Shown here: positions 1-12,666 of the stretch, one piece after another
How positions within the stretch are numbered: position 1 is the stretch's first letter
Layout of the letters: each line of letters begins with the position of its first letter
From: Coffea arabica
Lineage: Eukaryota; Streptophyta; Magnoliopsida; Gentianales; Rubiaceae
Assembly (NCBI RefSeq): GCF_036785885.1
Contig: NC_092312.1
Coordinates: 18,928,001 to 18,992,000, forward strand
Direction: 5' to 3'
Length of the DNA stretch: 64,000 nt
The notes under the pieces: generated by a model
Database searches by the model: none
Seen by the model: only the letters and a program-made list of their open reading frames with translations
Told to the model about the DNA's origin: nothing
Translations under genes and position numbers: made by a program

Positions 1-110
1 AAAACATAAGATGGTACAAGATGATTAATCCAATCTTGTGTCATCCCGTGAACCAAATAGACCTTATAGGATAAACTTCCAAGTTCCAAACAGATCCACT
101 TCATAATCAT

Positions 111-606
111 GGGAGGAAACGTTACAACAGGCCCTAAACTATTCACTTTACATGGTTTCATCCCACAACTATAAATTGTTGTAAATCAGCCCTTGAATTA
201 ATAAAAAACTTAATTTACGGACTTTCATCAATTTTAGGCTTTAAATATAATGGAATTGGGGGTAAAATTGACCAAGCAAAAAAAAACCTAATGCGCAATT
301 TAATTAAATTAAGTCAACTAATAACATAGAGTTTAATCATTAATGTTTCTTTCTCTTCTTTCATCTTCCACCTTCTCTAACCCTAATTTGATGAAATAAT
401 CAATCAATGAGATCTTTTAGACTATTTTCATGGGTTGATTTTTTTGTTTGGTCGGTTTTGCCCCTAATTTCATCACCTCTAAAAATTGATGACAGTTCTT
501 AAACTAAACATTTTTTTTGTTCAAGGGCTTATGTATGACAATTTGTAATTAAGAGGCCAAAATCATACAAAGACAATAGTTTAGGAGCTATTCGAAAAGT
601 TTCCTC
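111..606. mobile_element. short non-autonomous TIR element (MITE-like)
   Basis: The left end reads GGGAGGAAACGTTACAACAG and is followed by CCCTAAACTATTCACTTT. The right end, read in reverse complement, is a close imperfect match (GAGGAAACTTTTCGAATAG, then CTCCTAAACTATTGTCTTT). The terminal inverted repeats are about 40 bp on a roughly 495-bp element with no coding capacity. The flanks share TAATCAT (one copy left, an overlapping pair right), which may be a target-site duplication, but its exact ends are ambiguous. The length and long TIRs suggest a Mutator-like MITE; this is an inference. Confidence 0.6.
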
Positions 607-2434
607 TAATCATAATCATAGGGATAAGGGTAGAAACTTTCTTGCAAGGTTTTTTTTTTTAGGGTTTTAGCATAAACTAATGAATTTTTTTAGGGCCAAC
701 ACAAAAAAGTGAAATGGTGGCTTATATTTACCAACTATGGGTTCCTTTGATTCATGAGATGATATAGCATTAGATTATTAATCTTATGTCATCCCGTGTT
801 TAGTTGCATTTTATATATAAAATTGTACATCCTACGCAACTGAATTAATCCACCATATTAGGGATAAAATAATCTCATAAGAGAGGGTGTATGAATTGCC
901 CCCAGATAAGTAAGAGGTGTGATGATAACAATTGGGACTTATCTTTACTAATAGAACTAGTTTTGTATCCATTTATTGAATGGGAATTGTTTAAAAATAA
1001 TAAATTATTTAGTGTAGTTCATAAAAATATTTGCATAAAATACAAACTTATTGTATAATCTATTATAACCTTTCTTAAATACATTATTATGTCCACATTG
1101 TTATTCAAAAATATTCTTATAATGTAAATTTAAACATCTAATTCAGTGATTAATAATTCAAAAATGCAAAAAAAAAAAAAAAAAGCATTCGACGATATGA
1201 TAACATTCAAAAACTTGAAAATAGGCAAGATCAAATCTTAGCTGATCTTCTGTAAACAAAAGAATAGCCAACCCGTTACCAAAATATCAATTTTGGTACT
1301 TAATATAAATGACTTAAAGGTTAATATGAAAATAAAAGAAGTCGAATGAAGTATTAATAAAAGATCAGAATTCAGAATTAATTAAGTCATAGGAACACAG
1401 TAACCTTCTAAATTTGTTCACGGCTAATAGAAGCAAAACGAAAACATAAGATGTATTTTGCTCTTAAGTCAAAAACATAAAAAATCTAAATAGTTTGATG
1501 TATATTACATGACGTGAACTGCTGTATGACAATGAACTTGATGCCTTGCCATTTATATAATCAGTGACACCTTCTTGTTCTTTAGAAGCTTTCTACCAAA
1601 GTGTAAAAAAAACATTGAAAACTGCACAAAATTTTTTTAATACCAGAAACCTAGAAAATAAAAAAAAAGTACATTGTTGAAGACAATTAATAAATTGTCA
1701 AAGGCAATTAAAAAATCATGTGAAAACACATAGTTTAAAAGATCACTTTTAAATCACTAACCAAAAAGCAATATATGTTATACTTGAATTGAAGAGTGAA
1801 TCCATAAATTGAAATAACAAATTAATTACAAAAACCTTGCCAGAAATAAAAACCAAACTGTAACTTTTGAAAACTTATTTAGAAAATTCAAATTCAATGA
1901 CCTAACTATGAAGAAGGTGTAGGAAATTGCATTGAAGGGAATAAAAACGAAGTTCCAAATCCGGTCCTTGCATTGAAGTAAAAAAAAAAACTTTCCAAAA
2001 AAATTGGTGGAAAAGTGTAAACATTTTCACTGCTTGATAAAGTGATGAATAATAGATCGATAACCATATATATGAGTAAAAATGTAGAGTATCCATGATA
2101 GCGATAATCTAATAAAGATAATCTAATATTTGAATTGATATTTTGAACTTTTGAGTTGAATATGAGACAAATAAAAACATAATTCAAAATTATTTATACT
2201 AATTCCCAGGAAATTTAGACTTGACGATTAGGGTTAAGGAAAAAAAATGTGAAGGAATGGAAGAGATAATTATGGAAGGATTATCTAGAATTGTAAATGC
2301 AAGAGAAAAAAGAGGGATGGAATAACGTAGATTATTATGGGGCTAACTCATAAAGCTCGTTGCACCTACTTGTCCTGTTGTTAATCCATGTAGGAAAGAG
2401 ACAAAATAAAAAGATAAGGATGAGAATACGACTT

Positions 2435-2436
<2 letters not shown>

Positions 2437-2464
<28 letters not shown>
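2437..2464. repeat. (TA)n microsatellite
   Basis: An uninterrupted TA dinucleotide run of about 28 bp. It is followed within 60 bp by the degenerate tandem repeat at 2519. Confidence 0.9.
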
Positions 2465-2467
<3 letters not shown>

Positions 2468-2518
2468 ATAATATTTTTTTTAACAACTACATAAACCTAC
2501 TCCCTCACTATAATATTA

Positions 2519-2861
2519 TCTAAATTTTTGACTAATTTTCCCCTATTAATCACATAGTAAATTTTTGGATGAATTTGTCCCTACTGATTAAAAATTATAT
2601 TTTGGACTAATTTGCCATATTAATGATATACCATAATTTTAGACTGATTTACCCATGCCACTAACAAAACTAAACTTTTTGCTTATTTCAGACAAAACCA
2701 TAATTTCGGACAAAGTTGCCCCTTGTAATAAAAAAATTATGTTTTGAACTAATTTGACTATTTTAATGAAATAACTAAAATTTGGACTAATTTACCCCTA
2801 TTATTAATAAATTAAAATTTTGACTAATTTGGCCCCGCTAAAATTTTAGACTGTGTTACCT
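2519..2861. repeat. degenerate ~38-bp tandem repeat, about nine units
   Basis: Units share the pattern (A/T)AAATTTTGGACTAATTT followed by a pyrimidine-rich GCCCCTATTAAT-like block. About nine divergent copies run head to tail with variable spacing of 34-42 bp. The G-ACTAATTTNCCCC core recurs near 2530, 2570, 2612, 2640, 2700, 2745, 2783 and 2822. No unit encodes anything recognisable. Confidence 0.65.
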
Positions 2862-3017
2862 TCGTATCTTCTTGGTCAAATTTAATTCATAAAATGTTAG
2901 ACATGTAGATTGAGACACGTGAACCCATTGATAAGATCGATCTCTTCACATAATAAAAAACTCATATGTTGATCCGAATACGGACCACATGAAGCTCCCA
3001 TTTATGTGGTGCTTACT

Positions 3018-3018
<1 letters not shown>

Positions 3019-3074
<56 letters not shown>

Positions 3075-3075
3075 A
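3019..3075. repeat. compound (TA)n(TG)n microsatellite
   Basis: A run of TA dinucleotides passes directly into about twelve GT dinucleotides. It is a compound simple sequence repeat with no gene nearby. Confidence 0.9.
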
Positions 3076-5095
3076 TGCATACATGTATATAAACTTTTTA
3101 CAAGTTGAGTTTGGGTTTATCAAAACCTAAACACCCTTAATTATAGGTTTGTTAAAAAGGGTATTTTGGTTTATAAGTAAGTAATCTTACTTCATCCTAT
3201 TTCCAACCAAACACATGATAAGGTTATTTTCTAATATATCCAGTCTAATATAAAGCCAACCAAATGCTCGATAACAAGATTACTCGTTAGAGAATGACTC
3301 AATTTATGATGAATAATCTAAAAATAAGTAATCCCCTCTCGTCCACTCCATGAACCAAATGCACTCTAAATCTAAGGATTTTGATTAATTTATAGAAGCA
3401 AATAATTGCATAATGTTCAAATGTTGTGCGAAATTAGACGAAAATATAGAAACAATTTTATATAGATCCATTGCGATTACATAAACATAGGTAGAAGAGC
3501 TTTCAACATAGTTTTCTTTTTCTTCTTGTTTTGGTCAGAATTTTAGCTTAGACTCATCAATTTTTTTAGAGATAAAAAAAATTGACAGTAAAGCGTTAGC
3601 TTATATTTACGAGGCAAGTCTAAGGATTTTAACTAACTAAATCGAAATAATTGCATCATGTTAAAATCTTGTGCCAAGTAGATGAAACTGTTAAAACAAC
3701 TTTACCCATTAAATATTGATGATGGTTTATTAGTGGTCAAAGTTACATTTTTTGAAATTACAAATCCTTAGTTCAGATCTTAATCTTACTCTATATTAGT
3801 TTTCTTAGTATTCATCCTACCAGAGTTATTAGTTGATACCTTATGTATTGATTCCACAATTGTGGGTTATTTGTAAGTGGTAATCACAAAAATAAAATAA
3901 AATACTTGACTTGTATTGTGCTGTAGCTTTTGTTCAAATTCTTAACACTAAAAAGTTACGAATTAATCCTGAAATTGTAAATAACATTAGGTACCAACCA
4001 AAATCTTGACATAATTTCAATAAGGATTACATGGCAATAATTGAATGCTGATTTTATGGTTTAGATGCCAACACTACAAATTCGCTTGATAAAATTGAAA
4101 TCTAAAATCTGAGATTAAGAAATTTTTTTGTTTAAAAAGAAAAAAATTTTAAAAGTTTTTGCTTCTAAAAAGAAAAAAAATTATTTTAAATGCGAGAAAA
4201 TGTATTTATTAAGAAAAATTACATTTAACTATTAATTGAGCTCACAAATACCCTAAGATATAGTGATAAAGAAAAGATTTATAAGGATAAACTTGACACC
4301 TTGCAAATCTGGACATTCTACGATGAAGTTGAAAAGAGTTTTCCTGAAATTGTTTTTGTGCAAAGTGATTCCAAAAAAAAAAAGTTACAATGAGTATTTC
4401 AAGGAGAAAGAGCTTTCTCACTTAAATGATCGGTACCAAACTTGGAATAGAATGAATAAGTTGAAAAGATGTTTCTTTTCAGGCCATTCATGCATACCAA
4501 ACACGGGTTAAATGATAAGTGAATAATCTATTAATTATATTTTGGAGTAAGTTTTGTTTAGAAAATTCATTGTCATTTTATTAATTCAAATGTTTTATTT
4601 TTTGTTAAATTACTGAATCGTTAAGCACTAAATTTGATACACTTGATTATATATCATATTAAGTGAAAACTGAATAACCTATCACGTATTTTTTGGAGCA
4701 ATTTTTGCTTAAAAAATTTATTACCATTTAATTAATTTAAATGTTATAATATTTTGTTATCAAATACATCTACATATATTAAAATCTGAACCATTAAATT
4801 TAAATGATGAATTGAATTATTAAACAGGCTGTTTCATACCGTTAAACTTCTTACACTATTTCCTAATCACGTGGTACGTGAGCTCCTCACCAACAACTCC
4901 AAATTGTCTTTTTTTTTTTTTTAAAACCAACAAACAATTAAGAATTATCAATTACAGTCATCCTTGATAAAGGCAAGCTATGTCGTCCAAAACGGAGGCT
5001 CCAAATTGTAATTTTAGGCAAGAATGACAAAAAGGATTTTGGTGTTTTTGCTTTGCTTTCCACCTTAGACATAGCATGATGTATATTTTTTGAGA

Positions 5096-5841
5096 GGGAT
5101 AATATCAAAAACCTCCCTTAAAGTTTGTCTTAATATCACTTGACACCTCTGAGGTTTTAAAAATATCACTTACCTTCTATTGTAATTGTAAAAAGACTAT
5201 ATTAACCCTCACTTGATACATAATTCACATATCAAATAAATGCACCTCAAAAAAAAAAAAAAGAAACAAAAGTCACTTTCTTCCCTTTTCCTTTTTTCCA
5301 ACATTCTCTCTTACTCATTTTTTGGATGACTATTCAATATTTTATTTATAAATTATAATAAATTAAATTTTATTTATCTTTTACTTTTTGTGATTACGAT
5401 AAAGTGGGATATAAATTATTTACTTATTTTGAGTTAATTCTTATAATGATCAGTACAATTTAAAGGCATGGACGCTAGTTGAGAAGAAGTTGAAAAAAAA
5501 AATACAAAGTTAATAAGAAATCAATTTTGAATATATAGAATTAAATTGGTAGAAGTGTATATTTTGTAAATATCTTTTTTATTTTCAAATTTACATTTTT
5601 ATGAGCTATAGCGTTATGATGCATAATACTAATAGAGATTGTTTTATAAGTAATAGATTTTTTTAAAGTGAACAAAGTGATTAGAAATTATTTTATTTAG
5701 CAAGCATGAGGATAATTTAGAATCTTTAAAAAATTTGTTATACAACTAACAAAAATAAGGAATGTAAAAGATATTTTTAAAACTTTAAAGATGCCAAATG
5801 ATATTAAAAGAAACCTTATGGGAGGTTTCTAATATCAACCC
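5096..5841. mobile_element. non-autonomous TIR element, GGGATAATnTCA family (copy 1)
   Basis: The left end is GGGATAATATCAAAAACCTC and the right end in reverse complement is GGGTTGATATTAGAAACCTC. This is the same terminal sequence family as the elements at 29784 and 52398. The 746-bp interior is AT-rich and non-coding. It is the most diverged of the three copies. Superfamily assignment is open; no clear target duplication is visible. Confidence 0.6.
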
Positions 5842-6432
5842 TTTCTGACAAAGGGACCATTGTTGGATACTGTTGAAAGGCAGGGGAATAAATTATGAAA
5901 AATTCTCCGGTCCATTTTGAATACTATTTTTTAAACTTTTATCCTGAGATAAAAATAATAGTTAAAATTTTAAATACTTTAATGATATTTAATCTTAAGA
6001 TCAATAGCACCTCTTTCACCGTCCAATTCTAAATTTCGATATGACACCCAAAAGAAACTTTAAAATTTCCCCGTAACTATGTGCCAAATAAGCCTCACAT
6101 TTTTTCCATAACCATCACACGCACGAAAGATTTTTTATCGAACCGACACCACGTCAATTGACATGTCCATCCAGAAACAACATATTTATTGACGCGATAA
6201 CCACACCACCAGGGCCTACTTCATTAGCAAATGGGTGCTGCGACTGCAAAAATCTCACTTAGCAATCTACCACTGAAGTTTTGGACTTCACAAGATCAAT
6301 TAGTGCTTCCAGTACAGCCAAAGCTAAGCTTCCAAGTTTAAATACAAAACGGATTTCATTAACTTCTACTCCGTAAACAAGAAAAAACCTTTGAGAGCAA
6401 TCTCATATTCGCCTCCTACCATTATCAGCAAT

Positions 6433-9400
6433 CTACTTCTTCACCTCTTCGTATTCTGCTTCAGTGGCCTGGTCACCACCCTGAGAACCTCCAGAGGCAG
6501 AACCACCTGATTGACCTGAACCAGACATGTGTTCTCCAATCTTTGAAACAGCTTTGTTTGCAGCATCAAGCTTTGCTTTGATCTCATCGGCGTTGTCATT
6601 TTGCAATGCAGCTCTCAAATCTGACACCGCTGCCTGAATTTCAGACACCACTTCAGCTGGAACTTTGTCCTTGTACTCACTCACGCTCTTCTCTATGCTA
6701 TATATGGCGGTGTCTGCCTGGTTTTTAAGATCAATTAATGCCTTCCTTTCTTGATCCTTTTGCGCATGCACCTCAGCTTCCCTGACCATCTTCTCAATTT
6801 CAGCCTCTGATAAACCACCAGATGAACGGATGGTGATCTGCTGTTCTTTACCAGTGCTCTTGTCCTTGGCGGACACCGTGACAATGCCGTTTGCATCAAT
6901 ATCAAATGTGACCTCTATCTGAGGCATGCCCCTCGGTGCAGGTGGGATACCCACAAGTTCAAACTCCCCAAGAAGCTTATTGTCCGATGCCATCTCTCGC
7001 TCTCCTTGCAGTACTTTAATACCCACTTGGGTTTGGTTGTCAGCAGCAGTTGAAAACACCTGAATGACAAAGGCAACACTGCAGTCAAAAACCAGAAAGC
7101 CACGTCTAGCTGCATCATGACCCAGTGCTGGTCTAAACAACCATACAAGGTGCAATAATTGTGCAATGATAACAAGACATCTAAAACATAATAAGACAAT
7201 TATACATCTTCAACAAACTATTAACATCATTCACAATAATTTTCTAACTGATAGAACCCAAAAAAAAAACCTCAACTCACCGAGCTTTTCTTTGTAGGAA
7301 TAGTTGTGTTCCTGTTGATCAATCTAGTAAAGACACCACCTAATGTCTCGATACCAAGTGAAAGGGGAGTGACATCCAGAAGCAGGAGCTCCTTAACATC
7401 ACCACGAAGTATTCCACCCTGGATTGCAGCTCCCATGGCTACTGCCTCATCAGGATTCACACCTTTGCTTGGGCTCTTACCAAAAATCTCTGCTACCACT
7501 TCCTGTACCTTCGGTACCCGAGTCATTCCTCCAACTAGTAGTACCTCATCAACCTCGTTACTAGACACACCAGCATCCTTTATACAATTCTTGCAAGGTT
7601 GTCGGGTCCTTTCAATCAAGTGATTAACTAAAGTCTCAAACTTTGATCTCGTCAATGTGATGTTCAAATGCTTTGCCCCAGACGCGTCAGCTGTAATAAA
7701 TGGCAAATTAATTTCAGTCTGGGTGGTTGATGAAAGCTCTATTTTAGCTTTCTCAGCTGCTTCTCGGAGCCTTTGCAGGGCAAGCCTATCTTTTGTCAGG
7801 TCAATTCCTTCATTTCCCTTGAACTCACTAACCAAAAATTCCAACAGAGCGTTGTCAAAGTCCTCTCCTCCCAAAAAGGTGTCACCATTGGTTGCTTTGA
7901 CCTGCTCACAGAATAGAGTCATTTGGAACAGATTCAGCAGATTAAAAAGCTGAAGAGAATTTTAGCAGAAAAAGCTAATATTTACCTCAAATACACCATT
8001 TGCTATCTCCAAGATGGAAATATCAAATGTGCCACCCCCAAGATCAAAGACCGCAACAAGACCCTCTTTGTTGTTGGAACCATAAGAAAGTGCAGCAGCA
8101 GTCGGCTCATTGATAATTCTTTGGACATCAAGACCAGCAATTCGCCCAGCATCCTTTGTAGCCTGTCTTTGAGCATCATTAAAATAAGCTGGAACTGTAA
8201 TCACAGCTTTGTCAATTGTCTTGCCCAGGTAGGCCTCTGCAGTTTCCTTCATCTTAGTCAGAACAAAGGCTCCAACTTGGCTAGGAGAGTACTGCTGCCC
8301 ATTAGCTTCAACCCAGGCATCTCCATTTGGAGCCCTAACAATCTTGTATGGAACCATCTTCATTTCCTTCTGTACTTGTAGATCATCAAATCGTCTCCCA
8401 ATCAAACGCTTGGTCCCAAAGAGTGTGTTGTTAGGGTTGGTGACTGCTTGACGCTTGGCTGGTGTACCAACGAGTAACTCTCCTTTCTGGTTAAAAGCAA
8501 CCACTGATGGTGTAGTTCGAGATCCTTCAGAATTCTCAATCACTTTGGGATTCTGCATAATGAATGAAAGCATCAGCAACCATCAAAACATAGCCTCCAC
8601 GAGGACTAAGAATTAAAGCTTCAAGTAGTATAAAAATTACCTTGCCCTCCATAACAGCTACACAAGAGTTTGTTGTACCCAAATCAATACCAATTACTTC
8701 ATTTCCTAGGGGTTTCGAGCTAAAAAAGATGAAACAAAATGCAAGTTTAGAAGATGTGATTCAAAGGAGCACATATATAGACTTGGTTAAAGCAACTACC
8801 TAAACGGTCTGGTGAGACTTGCCCAATTGGAGCTTGAATTGGCTGAAATCCATGCTGACTTGGTGTTGCCAACCAACTGCCAATGCCACCAAAAATTTCA
8901 AGCTTAAAACCAACTCAACAACCCACATGGATACAAAATGCCACGCCAATCACAAAAAGAATAAATGTATGCAGAAATTAGCATCAGTAAAAGCATAGTT
9001 TTTTTTTCTTCGTCTGTTAAAACATAGTTTCCTCAAAAGCCAGACCAAACTTGTGTGGTCCAACACACAAATGCTTTATAGAGTTCCACGGCAATGCTGG
9101 CAAGTTGTGTGAACATGTCAATACTAGAATGTTCCTCACAAGAAATCACAAAAATCACGTTTTGTTCTTCAACCCAAGGCAAAAGTGGAGATTTTAAGTT
9201 CCAACTGTCCATATGCACAAAAACCACCCCGTGCACACAACTACTAACACCACTGTGGAGGTATGTTGCGGAGAATTTTGAGGGCAGAATACAGAAAAAA
9301 GACAATTATTGCACTACTTAAACACAACATGGCATAAATCAATTTTAAGGATTCCCAACATAGCTCGTTTATCAATCCAAGTCTTAATTACATTCTTGAC

Positions 9401-9908
9401 AACTCCATAGGAAAAATATCCAACCTTGACAGACTTCACCCCGGAGGAACTTTCCGCTATCAGTAAGCACATGAACACATATTCATTTCAACCAACCGAA
9501 ATGGTTAAAACCACACAAAAGCTATAACCTTACCATAACCTTGAGGCATAATAGATTTAGGAAGGACGAGAGATTAACTAACTTGAAAGAACCAAATGAA
9601 AATCTCAGCTGGTGCACAAACGGCAACAGACAGGAAACTGGAAGGCAGTAACACATCAAAAACTACATGTAATACCCAAAATTGACCACAGGAACACAAC
9701 AAGGAAAAAACCCCTAATAAAACATGAAATCAAACACAAAAAGTAACAAATTTATGGGGGAAAAAGAAAAAGAAACTACAAGTAAAAAAAGTGACGATCG
9801 GAGAGAAGAAAAAGGTTGGGGGAAGAGAAATACAGATTTATAAGCAGAGATTGGAGCGGAAGCAAGTTCACGCCGACGAAGGGATCTAAGCAAGACAGCG
9901 GTAGCCAT
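6433..9908 (-). CDS. mtHSC70: mitochondrial heat shock protein 70 (DnaK-type chaperone)
   Basis: The gene has six exons: 9908-9834, 8876-8800, 8719-8641, 8552-7986, 7901-7281 and 7059-6433. Together they give 682 codons (681 aa), the family's usual length, with GT-AG introns throughout. The N-terminus [19 protein letters not shown] is an arginine-rich, acid-free presequence typical of matrix import. All three HSP70 signatures are present: IDLGTTNS (residues 62-69), [14 protein letters not shown], and [15 protein letters not shown]. The interdomain [12 protein letters not shown] is intact, and the C-terminus is glycine/serine-rich and ends EAEYEEVKK, as in plant mitochondrial HSP70s. By family knowledge it is the matrix ATPase that drives TIM23 import and folds imported proteins. 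The start is fixed by the presequence. A heat-shock-like element and a telo-box lie upstream. Confidence 0.96.
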
Positions 9909-10021
9909 TGAGAAGATATTGATCAGAACCCCAGGCCCTGCTTTTCTTTTCTTTTTTTTTTCTTTTCGTTTCTCTAGCTGTTCTCTGTTTTCCGTTTCTA
10001 TACCCCAGGAGGAGAGGGTTC

Positions 10022-10036
10022 TAGGGTTTAGGGTTT
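10022..10036 (-). promoter_or_regulatory. double telo-box (AAACCCTAAACCCTA)
   Basis: On the minus strand the 5' leader region of the HSP70 gene contains AAACCCTAAACCCTA, two overlapping copies of the plant telo-box AAACCCTA. Telo-boxes are known near the start sites of plant genes for translation and mitochondrial proteins and are bound by Myb/TRB-type factors. It lies 114-128 bp upstream of the ATG. Its role in this gene is inferred from position. Confidence 0.6.
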
Positions 10037-10206
10037 ATGAAGTGGAGAAGAAAATGAGGACGACAGCAGGAGCGGAGGCGGATAAAGAAAAACACTAACA
10101 AGCGGGGAGGATACTGTTTTGTTCACTGATGAAAAAAAAAAGTAAATAGAAAATAATGGGTTAAGTGGTGGTGCGTACGTATGGGGTTGTACTCCGCGGT
10201 ACAACG

Positions 10207-10220
10207 AGAAGGTTCTAGAT
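10207..10220. promoter_or_regulatory. heat-shock-element-like motif upstream of mtHSP70
   Basis: The sequence aGAAggTTCtaGAt contains two perfect and one partial alternating nGAAn units, the recognition pattern of heat-shock factors. It lies about 300 bp upstream of the HSP70 start codon, beyond the telo-box, so within a plausible promoter. One perfect GAAnnTTC match can occur by chance; the third partial unit and its location make it more convincing. Confidence 0.5.
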
Positions 10221-10910
10221 GCGTGTCGCCGGTAACCTTCACCCATGCATTTCCCAGCTTTGCCGATAAGCCACGATGTCGTTTTGACTTGGCGGTATAT
10301 TTTGTTGGTGTTTTTATCAAGTTAGACTTCTTCGGTGGTTTTATGATGTAACAGCTGAACGATGTAATAGAATAGAGGTGTAAATTTTATAACTCTTTGT
10401 AAATTTCTTGTACTTGCAATAGAGGCGTACTATTCATGTGATTTTCATATATAATAATTATGTGTCTGTTGTTAAGTTTTACAAGTAGTTCACGTGGAGT
10501 TACGTCTTATTCAAAAAATGTTACATCATTCAAAACAGTTATTATTAACAACCGTTGCTCCGTTTTGTAATAAATTTTTAATAGTGTCACTTTTTTTAAT
10601 TTTCTGTGACATTTGTCAACCCATTTCAAAATTTTGATTAAAATACACTGAAATTAATTTTTTTCCCCTTAACATTGCACCTTTCCTTTTTTTTTGTTTT
10701 GACAAAAAGTTACCCTTCTCTAAATTAGGAAATATTAGTGATAACTTTCAAAGTTTAGGAATACGGTCAAAAACCTAGTAGTATTACAAAAAAACGATGA
10801 AAGGATAAGGTGAGAAAAAAAAGGAGGTCTGCCTTCTATAATTGGGTGTTTGTCCTTTTCAAAAAGAAAAAATATATAATTGGGTATTTGTCAAGCATTA
10901 CCCAATCTCT

Positions 10911-11254
10911 TTTTTTTTTCGACAATAGGCATTTAACGGAAAAAAAACTAAACTACACTCAGGACAAACCAAAGAAAGTCTCACTCAACTTAAGGGGAGA
11001 TCCACAGAACTTCACCATCCAGGCAATTACTGACTGGAGGGAAGTTCTGAGAACCTTAAGTCTTACTACTCACTCATACTAAGTTTCGACGTGGGACAAC
11101 TCCTAAGAGGAGCACTCATCCTTTTTATCAAGAGCACACTCTCACAAGACCTCGCAAAGCTTTTTGTTTTTTTCGACAATAGGCATTTAACAGGGAAAAA
11201 GTTAAACTACACTCAAGACACATCAAAGAGACGCTCACTCAACCTAAGGGGGAT
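10911..11254 (+). repeat. pair of ~90-bp direct repeats, 253 bp apart
   Basis: The segment near 10911-11005 and the one near 11164-11254 share TTTTTTTCGACAATAGGCAT followed by TTAAC(G/A)GG, and further on CTAAACTACACTCA and CACTCAAC(T/C)TAAGGGG. They diverge by small changes. The spacer contains an inverted-looking ACTTCACCATCC/GGAGGGAAGTT stem. This may be the remnant of a small mobile element or a local duplication; no coding sequence is apparent. Confidence 0.6.
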
Positions 11255-12666
11255 TACCCAATCTCTCTTCAGTTGAAGCTTTTCATCCCGCTTCTTCCTT
11301 TTCTTTTCATAATTCCTTTTGCACAGCAACAAGGTTTTCATTTCTTTTTGTTGCCTTCTTAATTTTTTTTTTGGTAGGCAGGGAAAAATATTTGTTCCAG
11401 TGGATTCGCTGAAAGTTGACAGCATTCCAGAAATAAAGAAGAAAAGGAATAGCAGCTCCTGTAATACACGCACATTTTTAGACATAAATAAATCAGGTCA
11501 TATGCAATCGTGGGAAGTTTTAGACCGCCTGGATTGGGAGATCCTCGTGTCCTCCTCATCATCACTAGCACACTTAATAATAACATACATTTCCACCCAA
11601 TTATGCGATTAAGCCGCGAGGGGAAGTGCCTAAAAGAATAAATGATGCAGCAACCAAAGTATGAGATGGAGATGGGGAATTGAATCATCCCATTAACAAA
11701 ATGGAACCTGGGAAAGTTTCTTGAAATCATGTACTCCCATCCTCAAGTATTACAGCTCCAGCAGAGCAGAGAAAAGGAAAAGGGCAATTGCTTACAAAAT
11801 TTTTTTCTGGTCATATATCAAAGCGAAAACACATTCTATCACCATTCAATACAAACCAAAGACAGTACTAGTGTTTAGAAGATAGTCAACTTCAAATGTC
11901 AGCGAACCTGGCTGTCAGTACATTCTCATTAACTCCATTTTGGGAGTTGCCTGTTATGTTAGTAAGTTACAAAGATACTCCTAAAACACCATAAAAGGGA
12001 CGGTAATGCAAAGAGAATCAGCCAGCAAAACTGCCAAACCCATGCGTAGCAACTACCATGCTGCTTGCTGCATCACAAGAACATCATGAGAAATTTTTTC
12101 TCATCAACTTCTTTGGTATTCTTTCTCTGTCTGTCTTCTACATTTACCATCTTATAAAGGATCCTGGAGAACAATGCTAAGATCTTCAAACTACTTAATA
12201 TCCAGAATGAATAAGAAAAAATAACAACAGCAAAACTTCAAGAGGTGGTTCTAAACTCGTATAAGCTAAAATTCTAAATTGAGTTAAAATCTACTTCCCC
12301 TGCAATGCTGTATCTTTCCAGAAACTAAAAGAAAAGAATCTCTATACAAACATCCACAACCTCCAGAAGATGGGAGCTGCCTTCAACTGAAAACAAGATC
12401 TCCCTCCAGGCTAAAAATAGGATCAGGGTGCAGATTTCTGTTATTAACATGCACCAACAATTCAGTAACTTGCTCAAAGCAATTTGCTGAAAGGAGAAAT
12501 ACAGCGCCTTGAACCAGCAACCAGCTCAAAGTAGAAGGGAGTAAAATTTTTCCTGAAAGAGAAATCAATCAATTTAATTAGAACAAAAGAAATTCACCTA
12601 AGAAAGAATTAGTCAAGTGACCACTGGAGTGGCAACTCTAAAATGACACTGCCTTACACTTCGATG

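Larger units (their letters stand above)
1..5095. other. gene-free AT-rich intergenic region
   Basis: I find no gene here. Open frames are short and no conserved domain is readable on either strand. The stretch holds an inverted-repeat element, a degenerate tandem repeat and two dinucleotide microsatellites, listed separately. At about 4075-4130 and 4500-4850 there are fragments resembling the 'GTTTGATAA' MITE family found at 19197, 24029 and 24273. Confidence 0.6.
9909..12666. other. HSP70 upstream region and CorA-gene 3' side, no further gene seen
   Basis: The part near 9909-10320 is the 5'UTR and promoter of the HSP70 gene (minus strand). 10320-10800 is AT-rich with no readable gene. 10911-11254 holds a pair of direct repeats. 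From about 11600 to 12666 the sequence is probably the 3' untranslated and downstream region of the CorA-like gene. No open frame here has a recognisable domain. Confidence 0.5.

Noticed and set aside
4263-4511. 82-codon plus-strand frame in the 5' intergenic region
   Set aside because: Lysine-rich low-complexity AT-driven frame, with no domain or splice context.
7306-8381. Long plus-strand open frames antisense to mtHSP70 exons
   Set aside because: They mirror the codon structure of the conserved HSP70 exons on the other strand and have no family resemblance of their own.
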